Assembly: GCA_023138875.1 (NCBI GenBank)
Contig: JAGLOO010000026.1
Coordinates: 1 to 44,904 of the forward strand
Length of the DNA stretch: 44,904 nucleotides
DNA from: Bacteroidales bacterium
Lineage (GTDB): Bacteria > Bacteroidota > Bacteroidia > Bacteroidales > GCA-2748055
Direction of reading: 5' to 3'
Of the stretch, positions 44,533 to 44,904 are shown piece after piece. Position 1 is the stretch's first letter; each line of letters opens with the position of its first letter. Below the pieces are notes generated by a model. It saw only the letters and a program-made list of their open reading frames with translations, made no database searches and was not told where the DNA came from. The position numbers were made by a program, and so were the translations under genes.

Positions 44533-44723
44533 TATATCCGAAGCTATTCGTCCATACACTTGTTTATTTTTTACCTTAATTTCCTGAGCCTTTATTGGGG
44601 AGAGTTCAAGTTGTCTAGAATTAATCTGATTTTAAATTATATACCTCACAATATTTCTTGAATATAAGTGTTGATAAGAACAATGATGTTATTATCTTCA
44701 CAACCAGCCATATTTGAGAAGGA
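44533..44723. other. AT-rich intergenic stretch
   Basis: No gene, repeat or clear terminator was recognised between the TtcA-like gene and the sigma-like ORF. Confidence 0.4.
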
Positions 44724-44897
44724 ATGTCCCCAGAAATATTTGATCCCGCGCTCTACCCAAGAGCTTTGAGGTTAGTAAGATCTCATGTCCTGCAGAACTG
44801 CGGCAGCATCCACGATGCCGAAGATGTATTGCAGGATGGATTGCTTATTTATTTTCAATCAACCTCGAAAGAAGGTTTTACGGATCACTTGATATAG
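44724..44897 (+). pseudogene. Truncated ECF sigma factor region 2-like ORF
   Basis: An ATG at 44724 opens 57 codons ending in TAG at 44895-44897. The sequence YPRALRLVRSHVLQNCGSIH, continuing DAEDVLQDGLLIYFQ, is the core of sigma-70 region 2 of ECF-type factors. The frame stops just where the conserved aromatic helix (of the type YLYxIxRNLW) should follow. A frameshift or nonsense mutation is likely, though a continuing gene beyond the window edge in another frame cannot be excluded. Confidence 0.5.
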
Positions 44898-44904
44898 TTG
44901 TGGA

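Overview
The window looks like chromosomal DNA from a Bacteroidota bacterium, most like an anaerobic, polysaccharide-using member of the Bacteroidales/Marinilabiliales. The grounds are promoters of the TTTG / TAnnTTTG type, sparse Shine-Dalgarno sites, lipoprotein and GH2 glycosidase content, a 7TMR-DISM histidine kinase, a LytTR regulator with an N-terminal membrane domain, and an FHS-type sugar permease. No rRNA, tRNA or CRISPR array was seen.

Region 1 (1-7430) is visibly AT-rich and made of single accessory genes, nearly all on the minus strand: the start of a secreted protein, a membrane LytTR regulator, a ferric-reductase-like flavocytochrome, a short-chain dehydrogenase, a 29-residue lipoprotein-like ORF, an AraC regulator and a 107-residue unknown. 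An IS91-type element (1110-3442, 14-bp inverted ends) with a tyrosine recombinase and an HUH transposase interrupts it. Both element genes carry frameshifts, so it is probably dead.

Region 2 (7471-28772) is the main find: about 21 kb with 16 genes all on the minus strand, separated by 1 to about 46 nt or overlapping. In transcription order it encodes five PQQ-like beta-propeller proteins (four of them a paralogous array in which blades are being lost), an NHL beta-propeller, a 67-residue Tat-motif Cys-rich protein, an exported polyferredoxin, a NosR/NapH-type membrane Fe-S protein, a membrane-tethered beta-propeller, a fused NuoE/NuoF-like NADH dehydrogenase subunit, a GltD/NuoG-like FAD and Fe-S protein without the usual NAD(P)H-binding domain, a further exported beta-propeller, a GT4 glycosyltransferase and a MacB/Lol-type ABC transporter. 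I read this as a candidate NADH-driven electron conduit across the cytoplasmic membrane, coupled to a periplasmic propeller set. The function is inferred; the terminal acceptor is not visible.

Region 3 (28976-36223) is divergent from it. A good Bacteroidota promoter precedes a SatD-family gene whose stop overlaps the start of a GH2 glycosidase. A histidine kinase and a small unknown protein follow on the minus strand, then gene debris, then an AbiE-type toxin-antitoxin pair whose promoter -7 box lies exactly in the spacer of an 11-bp inverted repeat.

Region 4 (36282-44904) is carbohydrate metabolism: a LacZ-type beta-galactosidase and a sugar nucleotidyltransferase on the minus strand, and, divergently, an FHS permease, a ROK kinase, an N-acetylhexosamine 1-kinase-like protein and a TtcA-like PP-loop protein. 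Together these suggest uptake, phosphorylation and nucleotide activation of sugars released by the glycosidases. The window ends in a short ORF resembling region 2 of an ECF sigma factor.
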